From Ailanthus altissimus (taxonomy: Eukaryota > Streptophyta > Magnoliopsida > Sapindales > Simaroubaceae): a stretch of DNA of 64,000 bases. The position numbers and the translations under genes are program-made. The DNA lies in assembly GCA_946807835.1 (NCBI GenBank), contig OX327700.1, forward strand, positions 28,494,001 through 28,558,000, read 5' to 3'. Positions 60,800 through 64,000 of the stretch are shown here, piece by piece. The notes under the pieces are model-generated. The model was not told where the DNA came from and ran no database searches. It saw only the letters and a list, made by a program, of their open reading frames with translations. Position 1 is the stretch's first letter, and each line of letters begins with the position of its first letter.

Positions 60800-63700
60800 A
60801 GAAAGAGAAAAGTCATAAAGGAAAGTGTTTCCATCGTGAAAAGGTTTGAAATAGTAAATGTTACTATTCATCGCACCTTCACTTAAGAAAGATTGACTCA
60901 TTAGATATCTGTTTGACCAAAAATTAACATTTCATTAGCATTTGATGTTAACTCTGCAAGGGTATGAGATACCGCTTGTTATTATCATATCTGCAAGATG
61001 TTGCATGATTTGAGAAATGCTTGATTGCTAAGAAATGAGAAGTTCAGCTTCACGTAGGTAATAGAGATTTCCTGAACGTGGTAGCCGTTAAGACTTCACA
61101 GTTACTTCTTATTTCTAGTAACAGCATTAATGTTGTATAATTACTATTTCATCCCAAACATTATTAGGTAAATCATATCACTCCCTGTAGTTGACAGAGA
61201 GGGTTATCATAACAATACGGAAATAGTTCATTGTGATAATGATAATGATTTACTAACTGAATGTCAGTTAATGAATGGCCATTATATCTTATATACAACA
61301 GGAAATGTTATAAGTGTAGAGGTGAACAGAATATATAGTATTTCAGCAACTTAAATAATAATGAATAGTGGTATATATAAGATTAGGTCATGTAGTCGTG
61401 AGACGACTATCCTAACTGGTTAAGGATGGTCAGATATTTGATCTGACTATAATACATTGACTGGTTTATGAATTATGAATTCAAAAGAATATGGCCGAAT
61501 CTTTATGTAGGTGTAAGACGCCAAGCCACTGGTTTATTAGATCTGGTACATATAGATGTATTTAGTCCAATAAATCTTACTGTTATAAATGATTTCCATA
61601 CTTCATTGTCTTTATAGTGAGTGTCACTATATAGACATGTGTTTCTAGGAAACGCAGGTTAGAATAATTTCGAAGTGTTCAAAATGTTCTGACAATGAAA
61701 GTAAAGAAACAAACCCCTATGTATATTGAGTGCTTTCGATTAGATCGAAGTAATTTATACATAATCAGTAAATTCACAAATTATTTAAAGAGAATATGAT
61801 TCTCTCTCAGCATAGTCCTCAAGATACTCCTCAACATAAAGATGTTTAGGAAATGAGGAATCGGACTATATTAGATACAGTCTGATTGATATTGAGAATC
61901 GCTGATCTTCTAAAAATATCTATGAGGTTATACTTTAACATCTGCAACTTACTTATTAAATAATTCCATAATCGTTCCTACTACTTTATATGAGATATAG
62001 ACTAAATAAGGAAACGAGTCTTAAGTATGTTAAGACTTGATGTTATTCTGTTTTCATAAGAGTTATGCAACAGAATAAACTTGTATCCAACGGTACAAGT
62101 ATCGGTTCATTTAGTATCTCAAGTGTATAATGGGATACCACTTCTATAATACAGATGAACGAAATATGTTCGTTTCTCATAATGTCACATTCCTAGAGAA
62201 AGAGTTTCTCATGGATTGTGGAGATTATAGAAAGATTGAACTTGATGAAGTCAATCTAAATATAGATGAACCAATAATGGAATTTTATTTTCAAATGAGT
62301 GAAATACCTTTAACACACAATGTTCATAAGTTGAAAAGGATATCAAGGCCATCATTTAGGTATGTTTGATACTTGAATGTACCCTTGATATTTTCTTAGT
62401 TGAAGAAATGGATCCTTTAACTTATGGAGAGACGATGTTTGACATCGATTCGGGAAAATAAAAAGATATCATAAAATTTGAAATTGACTCAACGCATGAC
62501 AATTAAGTCTAGGACTTAGTTGAGCTTCCTGTAGAAATTGTTTCTATCAGCAGTAAATCAGTTTACGCAGCGGAAGCAATGTGGGCCCTATCTGAAGGAA
62601 TGGTCCTTCATGGCCTGACTGATGTTGAAAGGTTACACTCAGAGATCTAGGATCAATAATGAGGAAACCTTTTTCATCAGTAACCATGCTAAAGTTAATT
62701 TAGATTTTGTTGATGACAAGATACCATAAAATTCGAATTTGACTCTAAGTATGACAATTAAGTCTAGGACTTAGTTGTGCTTCCTGTAGAAATTGTTTTT
62801 ATCAGCAGTAAATCAGTTTACGCAGAGGAAGCAATGTGGGCCCTATCTGAAGGAATGGTCCTTCATGGCCTGACTGATGTTGAAAGGTTACACTCAGAGA
62901 TCTAGGATCAATAATGAGGAAACCTTTTTCATCAGTAACCATACTAAAGTCAATTTGGATTTTGTTGGCTATTGTTGCATATTATGATTATGAGGACTGG
63001 CTTATAAATGTAAATAATGTGTTCTGGGAAGTATATCTCCAACAAGAGATATGCAGAGAACAACTTGATGTTTTTGCATCCAAGCCTAACTTCTAGTATA
63101 ATGTGCAAATTGAGGAAGTCCATTCATGGACTTAAGTAGATTTTTCCAAAGGTGGAATCTTTGTTTAAATGATGAAATCAGAAAGTCTGGTTTTATCAGG
63201 AATAAAGAGGAAGCGTGTGTGTTCATAAAGGGCAGTGGGAGTATAATTATCTTTTTAGTTCTCTAAAGTGGAAAGTATATACTCAATATTGGAAACGATG
63301 ATTGGAGTATAGCAAGTAAATTCAGATAAGTGTTATCTGTGTAAAGAACTTCTTCATAAAAGATTTGAGAGAGACTTCCTATATACTAGGTATAAAGCTT
63401 TATGGAGATATAGCTAGGAAGCTAATAAGACTCTCTCAAACTTCGTATATAGAATAAGTCCATGAAAAGGTACAACTTGATTGACTGTGAGACAGTTAAA
63501 GTCCCTTTTAGAAGTGGCATTCATCTTTCTTAGAGGAAATGTCCTCGGGAAGAAGATGAGAGAGTTAGAGTGTCTAACATCTCAGATGCATTAGCTAGAA
63601 ATAGATTAATGCATACCGTCTAATGTACGAAATCTGGATTTAGATGGTTGTAAGTGTTACAAGCTGGTATCTAATTAATCCAGATCACGATCATTAAATG

Positions 63701-64000
63701 GTTATGAAACATATCTGAAAATACTTGAGAAGTATAGAGGATAAGTTTATAAAATATGGAGAAAGTTTCTTACAAAAGAAGGGATACACATATTCAGACT
63801 TACGTCTGATCTGAAAGGTAGAAAGTCTACATCTAGTTATGTGTTTCTCTTTATCAGTACCGGAGCTAGTTAAATGAGTGTTAGTAAATGTCCACAGGTA
63901 ATTCTGCCTTGGAGGTAGAATATGTTGCGGCTTGAGAAGTCAGCAAAGAAAGTACTATGGATATTCAAAATTAATTGCAGAGCTTTGAATAGTTCCAAGC
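60800..64000 (+). pseudogene. Copia gag-pol remnant, heavily decayed
   Basis: A gag zinc-knuckle trace (KGKCFHREKV, about 60800-60850) lacks most Cys/His. From about 61030 traces of protease/integrase follow (TECQLMNGHYIL, HSPQDTPQH). An open piece at 62130-62369 is the integrase end (GYHFYN, FVSHNVTFLEKEFL). Reverse transcriptase appears at 62914-63096 (IVAYYDYEDW, QQEI) and later as FIRNKEEACVF. Further pieces near 63500-63950 fit the end of reverse transcriptase and RNase H. Stops are frequent; a 255-base segment is duplicated in the middle. Confidence 0.75.
62463..62964 (+). repeat. 255-base tandem duplication inside Copia pol
   Basis: Two adjacent segments (from about 62463 and 62718) are nearly identical, sharing for example GCAATGTGGGCCCTATCTGA and GGTTACACTCAGAGATCTAG. 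They differ at only a handful of positions, so the duplication is younger than most of the decay around it. Confidence 0.9.

Larger units (their letters stand above)
58491..64000 (+). mobile_element. Decayed Copia retrotransposon, cut by the window end
   Basis: 5' LTR, primer site, a long GC-rich and repeat-bearing leader, and remnants of gag, integrase, reverse transcriptase and RNase H follow in Copia order. The 3' LTR is outside the window. Already 5.5 kb long. Confidence 0.82.

Overview
The window is plant nuclear DNA. The evidence is split genes with GT-AG introns, an FPF1-like gene, two plant receptor-like cytoplasmic kinases, a plant methyl-CpG-binding protein with AT-hooks, Copia retrotransposons primed by initiator tRNA-Met, and a mitochondrial-type DNA insert. 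The protein families point to a core eudicot; I cannot name the species. Base composition is very AT-rich outside exons. Gene density is low: four genes look intact (MBD protein, APK1-type kinase, PCRK/PBL19-type kinase, FPF1-like protein), plus one tRNA-Lys. A fifth, a cytosolic triosephosphate isomerase (TPI) gene, is complete in exon order but carries two lesions. The rest is intergenic DNA filled with transposable elements.

Layout. 1-4.2 kb: a two-exon MBD/AT-hook gene whose 1.9 kb intron holds a foldback repeat and a minisatellite. 4.7-5.6 kb: a solo Copia-type LTR with a GC-rich block. 6.6-12.7 kb: the nine-exon TPI gene, with a MITE just upstream of its TATA box and about 2.4 kb of mitochondrial-like DNA in intron 6. 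13.2-16.4 kb: a shortened Copia element (+). 16.9-21.4 kb: several MITE-like elements. 21.8-22.3 kb: an RNase H fragment (-). 22.4-27.6 kb: a nearly full-length, inactivated Copia element (-). 29.1-31.6 kb (+) and 33.6-35.9 kb (-): two RLCK-VII kinase genes, convergent. 36-46 kb: mostly gene-free, with one MITE and a solo LTR. 46.4-46.9 kb (-): the FPF1-like gene. 49.0-52.1 kb: a Copia element with two LTRs and a collapsed interior. 53.1 kb: tRNA-Lys(UUU), then a tandem repeat. 57.2-58.4 kb: a hAT-type MITE with a perfect target duplication and a Mutator-like transposase remnant. 58.5 kb to the window end: a decayed Copia element whose 5' LTR holds a nested SINE and whose leader holds unusual arrays.

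Working together. The host genes are unrelated single genes, not an operon or cluster. The two kinases belong to the same RLCK-VII superfamily but to different subgroups (N-myristoylated APK1-type versus MKCF-type PCRK/PBL19), so they are not a recent tandem duplicate. The four Copia copies plus two solo LTRs are all damaged, so none looks able to move by itself.

I did not find a clearly new biological system. The least-explained structures are in the leader of the last Copia element: a dense CAGCGC array, four copies of a 22-nt motif, and four copies of a 16-bp palindrome holding GATAAG. Next are the TPI lesions and the loss of a TATA-bearing segment from one LTR of the minus-strand Copia. 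All coordinates and exon calls were made by eye from the sequence; no alignments or searches were run.
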